Source: Bifidobacterium choladohabitans (GTDB lineage: Bacteria > Actinomycetota > Actinomycetes > Actinomycetales > Bifidobacteriaceae). From it: a stretch of 64,000 nt of DNA. A program made the position numbers and the translations under genes. Shown one piece after another: positions 54,162-62,708 of the stretch. Location: the NCBI RefSeq assembly GCF_016102005.1, contig NZ_JACFPL010000001.1:803401-867400 (forward strand). The letters are read 5' to 3'. Under the pieces are notes generated by a model that saw only the letters and a list, made by a program, of their open reading frames with translations, was not told the DNA's origin and ran no database searches. Each line of letters starts with the position of its first letter. The first letter of the stretch is position 1.

Positions 54162-55174
54162 CCCAGACGGATGGCCAGGCGGCCCGGCCGGCCCGGCATG
54201 TTGATTATCCGACAGAGCAGGGTGGAGCGCACGTCGGAGGCGATGACGGGGGAGCGGTGCTCCAGCCTTCGCCAGAGCATGTCCTTGTTCCGGTAGTTGC
54301 TGGGTTTGTGGGAGAGGATCAGGAAGACCGAGGTCACCACGCAGTTGATGGACAGATAGTGGATCATATAACGATAGAGTCCACGGGGAACCGTCCCCGG
54401 GTCAGGAGTTGAATCCGCCATGAGCCCGTTGACCAACAGCAGTTGTGAAACACGGGCGATCATGATCGAGGTCTGCACCGACTGGCCCTGTCGACCGGTG
54501 TGATAGCGGTAGAAATTCGTGTCCAGGTAGAGCAGGGTGTGTACCCAGGGCAGGGGCTGATAGGAGTAGATGAAGTCCACGTAGTAGGTGTGCTCGGGCA
54601 GGCGGGTATGGGCCTGACGGAGCACCTCGGTGCGCAGGATCAGGGCGTGCATGATCATGTACTGGGCCAGTCCGAACCGCCGCAGGTGGTTCCAGTCCAG
54701 CACCCGCCCCGGATCCATGACGCTGCGGAAGTTGATGACCCGCTTATGCTTGCGGCCTTCCTTCTCGTAGACGTAGTTGGTGACCACCATGTCCACCGGA
54801 TTCGTACGTCGCGACTGGTCGCGCAACTGATCCAGAACCAGGCCCAGGGATGTCGGGTCCACCCAGTCGTCGGCATCGACCACCTTGACATAGCGGCCCC
54901 TGGCAGCTGCCAGACCCGTGTTGACTGCGCCGCCATGGCCCTTGTTGGTCTGGCTGATCAGACGGAGAGTGTGCGGGTGGCGTTCCCGGTATGACCGCAC
55001 CACCTGCGCTGTGTCATCGGTGGAACCGTCATCGACCACGATGACCTCCAGATCGTCCCCCTCCCGGCTTAGAAGCGAATCCAGGCAGGTCGGCAGATGC
55101 CGGGCCATGTTATAGGCAGGGACGATGAAAGTGAGAACGAGCGGGCTCGTGGAGGCCGGGCGGTCAGCTGTCAT
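54125..55174 (-). CDS. Family 2 glycosyltransferase
   Basis: The protein has 349 residues. The GT-A domain at about 15-240 has FIVPAYNMARHLPTCLDSLL, VIVVDDGSTDDTA, NKGHGGAVNTGL and VKVVDADDWVDP (the DxD-like metal site). The C-terminal part is helical without clear TM segments. It is likely to transfer sugar to an envelope polymer or lipid carrier. It lies 152 nt downstream of the GtrA gene on the same strand, a common partner of GT2 enzymes in glucosylation of surface polymers. Confidence 0.88.
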   Translation of the reverse strand: MTADRPASTSPLVLTFIVPAYNMARHLPTCLDSLLSREGDDLEVIVVDDGSTDDTAQVVRSYRERHPHTLRLISQTNKGHGGAVNTGLAAARGRYVKVVDADDWVDPTSLGLVLDQLRDQSRRTNPVDMVVTNYVYEKEGRKHKRVINFRSVMDPGRVLDWNHLRRFGLAQYMIMHALILRTEVLRQAHTRLPEHTYYVDFIYSYQPLPWVHTLLYLDTNFYRYHTGRQGQSVQTSIMIARVSQLLLVNGLMADSTPDPGTVPRGLYRYMIHYLSINCVVTSVFLILSHKPSNYRNKDMLWRRLEHRSPVIASDVRSTLLCRIINMPGRPGRLAIRLGYKVADAAMGFN

Positions 55175-55326
55175 GAACGATCACTTCGCAAAAGAATGGG
55201 TCGGCGGGTATGTCGGCGGCCGTTGTATGCGACCACTGTACATGATGGGTTTGAGGAAAAGGCCCCGCCCCTCTGGATGCCGATGCATGCCGGTTCATTG
55301 ACAGCCGGGGGAGTGGGGCCGGAATT

Positions 55327-55998
55327 TTACTGGGCGCTCGTCTCGGATTCGGTGGGCTCCTGACGGAAGATGACCTTGAAGATGGGGAAGAAGACCCAGA
55401 AGGAGATGGCCGAGTTGATGATCATGGTGACCAGATCAGCAATGGTGGTCCCCAGGCCGCCCCAGTTCAGGGTGTGCTGGAAGAAGCCGTAGATGGGGTC
55501 CTTGTACCAGCCCTGCAGCGCCGCCGCGATGATGGTGATGATCACATAGGCCACCAGGTACCAGAAGGCCGCTTTCCAGACCGAGGAGTTGGACTTGAAG
55601 GTGATGTTGCGCTGGAGGAAGAAGTTGATGACCTGGGCGATCAGCAGGGTGATCTCCACCGCGAGGAAGTAGGCCAGGCCGCCCCCGCCGCCGTGGCCGA
55701 TGGATCCGGCCGCGTAGTCGAACAGGTAGTAGGGCTTGCCGCCGACGGTCCCCATGCGCCAGATCTGGAAGTTGGTGCCGACCAGGGAGGTGCCGTTGAA
55801 GATGGCCTTGAGCACGGGCATGAGCACCAGCTGCAGTACGGTGACCCCGTTGGACAGGATGAAGAAGACGATGAACTGGGCCAGGGTGGTGTGCCGGTCG
55901 CTGAACCGCCGCCACCAGCGGACAATCGCCCACTGCGAGGCCGTCGTCGCCTTCCCCTGGGCCGGCTGTCCGGCCTGCTGGCTGTGCTGATCACTCAT
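55327..55998 (-). CDS. GtrA-family membrane protein
   Basis: The protein has 223 residues. Four TM helices occur (LAQFIVFFILSNGVTVLQL, then FLAVEITLLIAQVINFFLQRNITF with the conserved NF..xRxxTF motif, then two more). GtrA-type proteins are implicated in flipping or using polyprenyl-phosphate-linked sugars. ATG 55998 has GGAAAGGAG upstream and overlaps the stop of the GH3 gene (ATGAGTGA), so translation is coupled. A longer frame to 56088 lies inside the GH3 gene and is rejected. Confidence 0.88.
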   Translation of the reverse strand: MSDQHSQQAGQPAQGKATTASQWAIVRWWRRFSDRHTTLAQFIVFFILSNGVTVLQLVLMPVLKAIFNGTSLVGTNFQIWRMGTVGGKPYYLFDYAAGSIGHGGGGGLAYFLAVEITLLIAQVINFFLQRNITFKSNSSVWKAAFWYLVAYVIITIIAAALQGWYKDPIYGFFQHTLNWGGLGTTIADLVTMIINSAISFWVFFPIFKVIFRQEPTESETSAQ

Positions 55999-58420
55999 GA
56001 TTGAGCTCCTTTCCGGTCTTGCGGTTGGCGGACATGTTCCTGAAGAATCCGGCGATGAATCCGCCCAGCCCCCGCCATAGGTGGCCATTGGGAATGCGCA
56101 CGATGGCCTCGACCATGGCCGTGTCGATCAGCCCGTTGGTCATCTTGGCCATGGCCCTGGGGGGCATGTTGAGCAGGAAGAGGGTGTTCAGGTCGGGGTT
56201 GCCGGTCTTGGCCTCGTGGCGGCTCTCGCTCTTGGCCAGGAAGTTGGCCACGAACCTGGCCACGGCGCTTCTGGAGTCCTTCCAGGACGAGAGCGGATCG
56301 TTGACGCCGAAGGTGCTGACGGCGCCCTGTCGGACCACCGGGTGGCCGAAGAGTGCTGTCACAGCGGCATCGTCGACCTCCTTGACCCGGCCGGTCAGAT
56401 AGGCGCCGAGGGCAGGGTCGGGACCCTGCGGATCGACGGTGCCTTGGACTCTCAGATGTCCACTTAGTTCCATCTTGCGCGCGTTGGAGCCGATCATGAT
56501 GGTCCAGTCGCCGGACTCGACCTGCCAGGAGTTGCTGGCCGTATCGAAGTGCCGGAAGGTCGTCTGGTCGAAGTCGATGCGGACCTGGGTTGACTGGCCG
56601 GCCTCCAGGCTGACCTTCTTGAAGCCCTTCAGCTCGCGGACTGGTCTGAGCACGCCACCCTTGGGCGCCTGGACGTAGAGCTGGGGAACGGTGGCCCCCT
56701 GCCTGTCCGAATCATTGGTCAGGGTGAAGGTGACCCCCTTGTCGTCCACGGTCAGATCGGCGTAGGCGAAGTGTGCGTAAGACAGGCCGTAGCCGAAGGG
56801 GAAGCGTTCCTCCACCTCGGCGGTCAGGTAGTAGCGGTAGCCGACGAAGGGACCCTCCAGGTAGATCGACTCATGCGCTGGATCGGGGTACCAGTCGGCG
56901 CTGGGGCAGTCGGCATAGGACTTGGGCCAGGTTTCCGCAAGGTGGCCGGAGGGGTTGACCCGGCCCGTCAGGATGTTCAGGGTGGCTGAGGCTCCAGCCT
57001 GCCCGGACAGTCCTATATAGAGAACGGCATCGCACTGGTCGATCCAGTCGGTGGTGACGGGGGAGCCCGCCACCAGGACGACCACCAGGGGCTTGTCCGT
57101 CGCGCCCAGGGCCTTGATCAGGTCGACCTGGTTGCCGGGAATGTCCATGTGTGAGCGGTCCAGGCCCTCGGATTCACTGCGCTCATCCAGGCCCACGCAG
57201 GCGACGATCACGTCAGCCTGGCCAGCCGCAGCCACGGCCTGGTCGATCAAAGATTGGTTCTTCTCGCCATGGCGTTCGTAGCCCTGGCTGTAGGAGGCCA
57301 GCTCCAGGCCGTCGCCGTTGCCCTGCCTGAGCAGGTCCAGCATGCTCTCCTGCTTGGCTGCGTTGACCTTTGAGGATCCGGATCCTTGGAATCTTGGGGT
57401 TTCGGCCATATCCCCGACCAGGGCGACCCGGGTGCCGGCGGCCAGTGGCAGGCGTCCCTTCCGATTGATCAGAAGGACGGCGGATCCCTCGGCGATGCTC
57501 CTCGCCACCTGATGATGGTCCCGTATCTGGTCCGCGGTCAGGTTCCCATCAGGATCCATGCCAGAGTGGTAGGTCAGCTTGGCCAGCCGTGCCACCTCTT
57601 CGGCCCGGGCATTCAGGTCGGCTTCGTCCAGGCGGCCCTCCTGCACGGCCTTGGCAACCTGTCGCACGGAGTCGTATCCTGCCTGGGGCATCTCCAGGGA
57701 GGAGCCATTGGCGGCTGCGGCGACCGCACTGTTGGAGCCGCCCCAATCCGAGACCACCATTCCGTCGAAGCCCCACTCCTTGCGCAGGATGTCCTTGAGC
57801 AGGTGGGGATTCTCGTTGGCATAGGTGCCGTTGACCATGTTGTATGAGGTCATGATGGCCCAGGGATGGGCCTGGCGCACGGCGATCTCGAATCCGGTCA
57901 GATAGAGCTCGCGCATGGTGCGCTCGTCCACCACGGAATCGGATGCCTGGCGCCGCAGCTCCTGGCTGTTCATGGCGAAGTGTTTGGGGGTGGCGGCCAC
58001 GCCCTGGGACTGGATGCCTTCGATCAGGCCTGCAGCCATACGACCGGCCACCTGGGGGTCTTCGGAATAGTATTCAAAGTTTCTGCCGCACAGGGGGTTG
58101 CGTTTGATGTTCATGCCCGGACCCAGAACCATGTTGACGCCTAGGCTTCTGGCCTCTCTACCCAGCGCCTGGCCCATGGTCTTTGCCAACTCCGGGTCCC
58201 ATGAGCAGGCCACGGTGCCCGCTGTGGGGAAGCAGGTGGCGGGCTTGGACTTGCCCATGCCCAGGTTGTCCCCTGATCCGGTCTGGCGGCGCAGGCCGTG
58301 CGGGCCGTCGCTTAGGACCATGCTCGGGATGCCTGCCCTCTTCAAGGCTCGGGTCGCCCAGGTGGATTTTCCGGAGAGCAGCGATGCCCGTTCCAGAACT
58401 GTCAGATCCTTGACTTCCAT
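55991..58420 (-). CDS. Beta-glucosidase-type glycoside hydrolase family 3, cytoplasmic
   Basis: The protein has 809 residues with no signal peptide. The GH3 N-domain comes first (SDGPHGLRRQ at about 40, KHFAMNSQELRR, and the nucleophile D225 in VVSDWGGSNS). It is followed by the GH3 C-domain (SAVLLINRKGRLPL, VVVLVAGSPVTTDWID, GQAGASATLNILTGRVNPSG) and an FnIII-like domain (PFGYGLSYAHF). The last about 120 residues, after the Fn3 domain, form a helical extension without a known name. It hydrolyses beta-glucosides or similar imported sugars. ATG 58420 has GAGGGAA upstream. Palindromes lie in its promoter region. Confidence 0.93.
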   Translation of the reverse strand: MEVKDLTVLERASLLSGKSTWATRALKRAGIPSMVLSDGPHGLRRQTGSGDNLGMGKSKPATCFPTAGTVACSWDPELAKTMGQALGREARSLGVNMVLGPGMNIKRNPLCGRNFEYYSEDPQVAGRMAAGLIEGIQSQGVAATPKHFAMNSQELRRQASDSVVDERTMRELYLTGFEIAVRQAHPWAIMTSYNMVNGTYANENPHLLKDILRKEWGFDGMVVSDWGGSNSAVAAAANGSSLEMPQAGYDSVRQVAKAVQEGRLDEADLNARAEEVARLAKLTYHSGMDPDGNLTADQIRDHHQVARSIAEGSAVLLINRKGRLPLAAGTRVALVGDMAETPRFQGSGSSKVNAAKQESMLDLLRQGNGDGLELASYSQGYERHGEKNQSLIDQAVAAAGQADVIVACVGLDERSESEGLDRSHMDIPGNQVDLIKALGATDKPLVVVLVAGSPVTTDWIDQCDAVLYIGLSGQAGASATLNILTGRVNPSGHLAETWPKSYADCPSADWYPDPAHESIYLEGPFVGYRYYLTAEVEERFPFGYGLSYAHFAYADLTVDDKGVTFTLTNDSDRQGATVPQLYVQAPKGGVLRPVRELKGFKKVSLEAGQSTQVRIDFDQTTFRHFDTASNSWQVESGDWTIMIGSNARKMELSGHLRVQGTVDPQGPDPALGAYLTGRVKEVDDAAVTALFGHPVVRQGAVSTFGVNDPLSSWKDSRSAVARFVANFLAKSESRHEAKTGNPDLNTLFLLNMPPRAMAKMTNGLIDTAMVEAIVRIPNGHLWRGLGGFIAGFFRNMSANRKTGKELNHE

Positions 58421-58508
58421 AGTGTTCCCTCTCTCCACGACTCCTTCGGTGGTTAACCGGCCAGTCTCCCAGAGAGGTCAAGACCCGTGTCGAAATTCTC
58501 TTCAGGTT

Positions 58509-58530
58509 CAGAAAACACCGAAGTTTTCTG
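58509..58530. promoter_or_regulatory. Perfect 22-bp inverted repeat in the GH3 5' region
   Basis: CAGAAAAC and GTTTTCTG, 8-bp arms with ACCGAA between. It may be a repressor site or an mRNA stem in the 5' untranslated region of the cytoplasmic GH3 gene. Confidence 0.5.
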
Positions 58531-58563
58531 GTAAAGGCTCGGTTCTGCTTCGTTTGTATTATC

Positions 58564-58575
58564 GGTGTTTACACC
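58564..58575. promoter_or_regulatory. Palindrome in the GH3 promoter
   Basis: GGTGTTTACACC has 5-bp arms around TT. On the minus strand it is followed at once by GATAAT, so a bound repressor would cover the -35/-10 spacer. Confidence 0.45.
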
Positions 58576-59173
58576 TCCATGTGCAGCACTTTGAGACCAA
58601 CCTGTTCGATTGAGCGCATAAATGGTTGTTGGCAGCGCCTTCTCCAACATGAAATGCTGTTCCATAGAGAGAAATTTTCAGCTGTTTTTGCTGGTTTTGC
58701 CAGGTACGCAGACATGCAATCCCGTGCACTGTTTGAGTAATTGGGTTTCGGAATTGAGCAAGCCATTTGCAAGCGACCATTGACCAGGTTAAGTAAGAAC
58801 GCGAGTTGCCAGTATTGTCTGGGAATGCTTCGCTTTTGGAGTCCAACCCTATACGGATTTTGATTGTTTACGATACGGCTCATTACAAGCTCTAAGACCG
58901 CAATATTTGTTTTCGTGCCTAATCATGGAAGCTTGCTGTAAGAAACTACTACACCGGCAGAATCGTTATGTGAATCCCCGATAGGTGCCAGCAGATTAGG
59001 GTGTCAAAGCGACAGGTTGTGCTTTTTCCGAAGATTGCTTGAAAAGTGATGGATATTCTGACCGTGTTCGAAACAACTGAGATGTTAGGGAACGTACTGG
59101 GCGATTCCTCATCGCTGATGACCGTCGTCGGTGCTTTCCCCAAGTGTCAATGAAGAGACTGCAAGGAGAAATC

Positions 59174-62100
59174 GTGGAATCGGAAAAACCAAAGAAACTG
59201 AAGATGAGCGGACGGACGTTCAAGCGGATATGGATCACCGTTATCGTGGTCATCCTGGCTCTGGCTGTGGCTTTGACCGTGGCTGGCAATTCTTTTGCCA
59301 GTGTGCTTGACAGTTACCTGGGTGGGGGCCACGTGGTCGTTAAGAAAGCCCCGGGAACTTCAGCCTGGAACACCACTTACAACGCCAAGGCCACCAATTC
59401 TATGCAGGAGGCCAAGACGAAAAGCGATGCCGTCTCCCAGAGGGTAACCGATGAGGGCATCGTCATGTTGAAGAATGACGGTGTACTCCCTTTGAAGGAG
59501 CAAAGTATAGTTTCGCCCTTCGGAGCGGGATACATGGACCCAGCCTATTCCGGTAGTGGGGCAGCGGCTACGACGGACAAGGAGATGATTACCTCCGAGC
59601 AGGGGCTCAAGCATTATTTCAAAGTGAATGATGCAACAGTCCAAGCCATGAAGGGAGCTAAGACTTCGTCGCCAGGTGCTGCGCCAGGCACCAAGGCACT
59701 GAATGCTGACAAGAACTCGGTCCAAGCCATCATGGACAAGGGGAAGTCAGCTCATATCGATGAGTATGATCCCAGCATCTATACGCCTCTTGCTGACAAG
59801 GTCAAGGACACAACGGGCATAGTTTTCATCAAGCGTTCAGGTTCCGAAGGAATCGACAAGCGCACGCAGGGGTATGACGATGGAACTCCACATTATCTGG
59901 CTTTGACTGCAGCGGAGAAGAACACAATCAAGTTTGCCAAGGATCACTGCGCATCGGTGATTGTGGTGCTCAACAGTGCAAATCCTATGGAGCTGACCCC
60001 AATTATGGGTGGAGAATTTGAGGCTGATGCCATTGTATGGACCGGCACCACTGGCTCTCGCGGGTTTGAATCACTTGGCAGGATACTGAGCGGAAAGGTT
60101 AATCCTTCCGGTCGCTTGACAGATACCTATCCGACCGATTTCACCAAAGACCCAACTTTTGCCAATTTTGGTGAATACCACTACACCAACACCAAGGTCA
60201 AAGATCAATCAGTCTTGGGCGATTTCATGCCTGGAGCTAACCGCGGCACCATCGATCGTCCTTATGTCGAATATGAAGAAGGTATATACGTTGGCTACCG
60301 CTATTATGAGACGGCCAGTGTCGAAGATCCTGATTTCATCTATGGCAGGCTGAATAAGAACGGCGGCATCGTCCAACCTGGCGCTGTGGCCTATCCTTTC
60401 GGCTACGGAATGAGCTACACCTCTTTTGACCGGAAACTCAAGGATGTTCAGGTGTCCGGCGGGAAGGTGGAAGCCACCGTCGAAGTAAAGAATACCGGCA
60501 AGGTCGCTGGCAAGGATACCGTCCAGCTGTACTACACAGCTCCCTACACCGACTATGACAGGAGCAATCATGTGGAGAAGTCTGCCACCGAACTGGGCGC
60601 CTTCGCCAAAACCAAGCTTCTACAGCCTGGTGCTGGGCAGGAGATCAAACTGAAGTTCTCCGAGGACGATATGGCTTCCTACGACTACCACCATAGGAAT
60701 CATGACGGTTCCACCGGTGCCTATCTTCTGGAGGCCGGGAATTACATGCTGCAACTCAAGAACAATTCCCATGATGTCCTGGACACCTACCAGTTCACTG
60801 TTGCCAATACCCAGTTCTATGAAGGCAACAATCCACGGCAGTCTGACAAGGATGCACAATCCAAGCTCAACGACAAGGGTGAACCGACAGGCAAACCTGA
60901 ACAGAAGGCCGGTTTCAAGGCGCCCAGCAACCGTTTCCAGACCATGAACGCCTATATGGATGAACAGGGTGTCACCCAGCTTTCACGTAGCAACTGGAAG
61001 GGAACCTTCCCAACAGCCCCAGAGGGACGTAAGGGTGTGGCTCCACAGGTTGCTCTGGATGAATTCTCTTGGTTTGACAAGTTCGACCCTGATACCGATA
61101 AGGTTCTAGGCAATGACAAGGCCAGCAAGGTCTACCAAGACAAGGAGCCTAAATCCAAAGCCAAGCACGATCTGGCTCTGATCGACCTGCGTGGCGAGGA
61201 TTACAACAGCAAGAAGTGGGACCAGTTGCTGGATCAGATTGATTGGCAGGGTGATAAGAAGAGCATCACTGAGGTTCTTTTCAAGGCTGCCTACCAAACC
61301 GCTGCGATTCCGTCCATCGACAAGCCTGCAACTGTGGATAAGGACGGTGCCATGGGATGGAGTATCAAGGGCGCCTCATCCTGGGCAGGCGCCAATGTCA
61401 TAGCCTCCACTTGGAACGTAAATCTTCTGAAGGAGATGGGTGAGGCCCTGGGTGAGGAGGGTCTGCAGTCTGGTCTGAACGCTTGGTATGCTCCTGGAGT
61501 CAATACTCACCGGTCTCCCTTCAGCGGTCGTGTCTACGAGTACTACTCTGAAGATGGCCTCCTGTCCGGGAAGCTGGCTGCGGCCTCGATAAGCGGTGCT
61601 GGAAATAAGGGCATCTTCAGCTATTTGAAGCATTTTGCGCTCAACGAGCAGGAGACCTTCCGCGATATGTACCTGGCTACTTGGGCTAATGAACAAGCAG
61701 TGCGCGAAATCTACTTGAAGCCCTTTGAAATTGCCGTCAAGGAGGCTAGGAGCACTGAGAAGTACATTGGTGACAGCAAGGGGACGATGACGACCAAGGT
61801 CATTCGTTCGGCTACGGGCATCATGTCTTCCCAGAACAGCATTGGAGGTGTGATTGGGTTTGCGCATCGTGGTCTGCTAACAGATGTACTCCGCGGCGAG
61901 TGGGGCTTCCATGGTGCAGTAATTACGGACCTATATCCGACCAAGCAGCACCAGTTGCGCGATATGACCCTTCGTGCAGGCAACGATCTCTTCATGAACC
62001 AGATGGAGAACGCTGCGCAAGATTACGACAGCCCAACCGCTCGGATGGCCATGAGGAAGGCCCTACACAATATCGGCTACGCCACAGTGAACTCAAACGC

Positions 62101-62296
62101 TATGAATGGCATCACTCCAAGGTCACGGCTGGGATATTCCATGAGTCCTTGGAAGAAACTGCTCTACGGAATTGATGTGGCTATCGTAGTTGTGGCAGCT
62201 CTCATCGTTTTCTGGATTGTGCGGCGAGGACTTGACGAAAAGGCCAACCCGGACCGTTACAAGAAGCCAAAGAGCCGTAAAAAGGTCAAGGCGTAA
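59174..62296 (+). CDS. Large membrane-anchored GH3 enzyme with reversed domain order
   Basis: The protein has 1040 residues. It starts with a TM helix at about 19-40 (WITVIVVILALAVALTVAG). The GH3 C-type domain comes first (RVTDEGIVMLKNDGVLPL, VIVVLNSANPMELTPIMGGE, LSGKVNPSGRLTDTYPTDF), then an FnIII-like domain (PFGYGMSYTSF). The (beta/alpha)8 catalytic domain comes last (YAPGVNTHRSPFSGRVYEYYS, YLKHFALNEQET, nucleophile D919 in GAVITDLYPT). A second TM helix at about 1000-1020 is followed by a strongly basic tail (KKPKSRKKVKA). Both ends should be cytoplasmic and the enzyme outside. GTG 59174 was chosen because AAGGAG lies 6 nt upstream. A strong terminator follows. Confidence 0.9.
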   Translation: MESEKPKKLKMSGRTFKRIWITVIVVILALAVALTVAGNSFASVLDSYLGGGHVVVKKAPGTSAWNTTYNAKATNSMQEAKTKSDAVSQRVTDEGIVMLKNDGVLPLKEQSIVSPFGAGYMDPAYSGSGAAATTDKEMITSEQGLKHYFKVNDATVQAMKGAKTSSPGAAPGTKALNADKNSVQAIMDKGKSAHIDEYDPSIYTPLADKVKDTTGIVFIKRSGSEGIDKRTQGYDDGTPHYLALTAAEKNTIKFAKDHCASVIVVLNSANPMELTPIMGGEFEADAIVWTGTTGSRGFESLGRILSGKVNPSGRLTDTYPTDFTKDPTFANFGEYHYTNTKVKDQSVLGDFMPGANRGTIDRPYVEYEEGIYVGYRYYETASVEDPDFIYGRLNKNGGIVQPGAVAYPFGYGMSYTSFDRKLKDVQVSGGKVEATVEVKNTGKVAGKDTVQLYYTAPYTDYDRSNHVEKSATELGAFAKTKLLQPGAGQEIKLKFSEDDMASYDYHHRNHDGSTGAYLLEAGNYMLQLKNNSHDVLDTYQFTVANTQFYEGNNPRQSDKDAQSKLNDKGEPTGKPEQKAGFKAPSNRFQTMNAYMDEQGVTQLSRSNWKGTFPTAPEGRKGVAPQVALDEFSWFDKFDPDTDKVLGNDKASKVYQDKEPKSKAKHDLALIDLRGEDYNSKKWDQLLDQIDWQGDKKSITEVLFKAAYQTAAIPSIDKPATVDKDGAMGWSIKGASSWAGANVIASTWNVNLLKEMGEALGEEGLQSGLNAWYAPGVNTHRSPFSGRVYEYYSEDGLLSGKLAAASISGAGNKGIFSYLKHFALNEQETFRDMYLATWANEQAVREIYLKPFEIAVKEARSTEKYIGDSKGTMTTKVIRSATGIMSSQNSIGGVIGFAHRGLLTDVLRGEWGFHGAVITDLYPTKQHQLRDMTLRAGNDLFMNQMENAAQDYDSPTARMAMRKALHNIGYATVNSNAMNGITPRSRLGYSMSPWKKLLYGIDVAIVVVAALIVFWIVRRGLDEKANPDRYKKPKSRKKVKA

Positions 62297-62354
62297 TGGT
62301 GTAAGGGCTCAGGATCCAAGGATCCACATCTGATCAATCATTGGATCCAAGCCC

Positions 62355-62394
62355 AACTGGGGCAACCGTGATTCAACGGTTGCCCCAGTTTTAT
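62355..62394 (+). terminator. Intrinsic terminator of the membrane GH3 gene
   Basis: AACTGGGGCAACCGT (62355-62369) pairs perfectly over 15 bp with ACGGTTGCCCCAGTT (62376-62390) around a 6-nt loop, followed by TTAT. It is the strongest hairpin in the window. Confidence 0.9.
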
Positions 62395-62427
62395 GTTTGG
62401 CGGCCCATGATGCTGACCGTAAAGTCA

Positions 62428-62439
62428 GGGGGGGGGGGG
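62428..62439 (+). repeat. Homopolymer of 12 G
   Basis: Twelve consecutive G directly precede an ATG (62440). Such tracts slip during replication and are also prone to sequencing error. Confidence 0.9.
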
Positions 62440-62696
62440 ATGTACTTTCCAAGAATCATGCGGTTTCAATAGGTGAGGCCTGTCAAATGTTGGAAGGTTC
62501 GTGGAAATCTTCTTGATGCCGTCGACACCCGGCACGTTCCAAAGAAAAGAGTGTTTAAAGCGGACTTGGTGGGCGGCATAAAACTGTTATTTTGGCGCTG
62601 CGATCGGTTCCCTGACGGGTGTTATGGGACTAACCAGGATTACTCTCTTGCTCGTTTTGTTGTTCGAATGAGAGATTCTTGAGGTCCGTTTCCCGA

Positions 62697-62702
62697 TAGA
62701 AT
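62697..62702 (+). promoter_or_regulatory. -10 element for leaderless alpha/beta hydrolase mRNA
   Basis: TAGAAT is followed by TCTGTT and then ATG 62709, a spacing of 6 nt. No Shine-Dalgarno is present. Confidence 0.55.
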
Positions 62703-62708
62703 TCTGTT

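Larger units (their letters stand above)
58421..59173. other. 753-bp AT-rich gap between divergent GH3 genes, with palindromic sites
   Basis: Non-coding. GGTGTTTACACC (58564-58575) lies just upstream of a -10-like GATAAT read leftward. CAGAAAAC/GTTTTCTG with a 6-nt centre lies at 58509-58530, between that -10 and the start of the cytoplasmic GH3 gene. The remaining roughly 500 bp upstream of the membrane GH3 show nothing I can name. Confidence 0.6.
62297..62708. other. 412-bp gap with a terminator and a G12 tract
   Basis: It contains the terminator of the membrane GH3 gene, a run of twelve G (62428-62439) and a 70-codon open frame (62473-62682) of doubtful coding value. Confidence 0.6.

Noticed and set aside
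62473..62682. 69-residue open frame between the GH3 terminator and the hydrolase
   Set aside because: GTG start without ribosome-binding site and a composition unlike neighbours. It could be a decayed gene, but nothing supports it.
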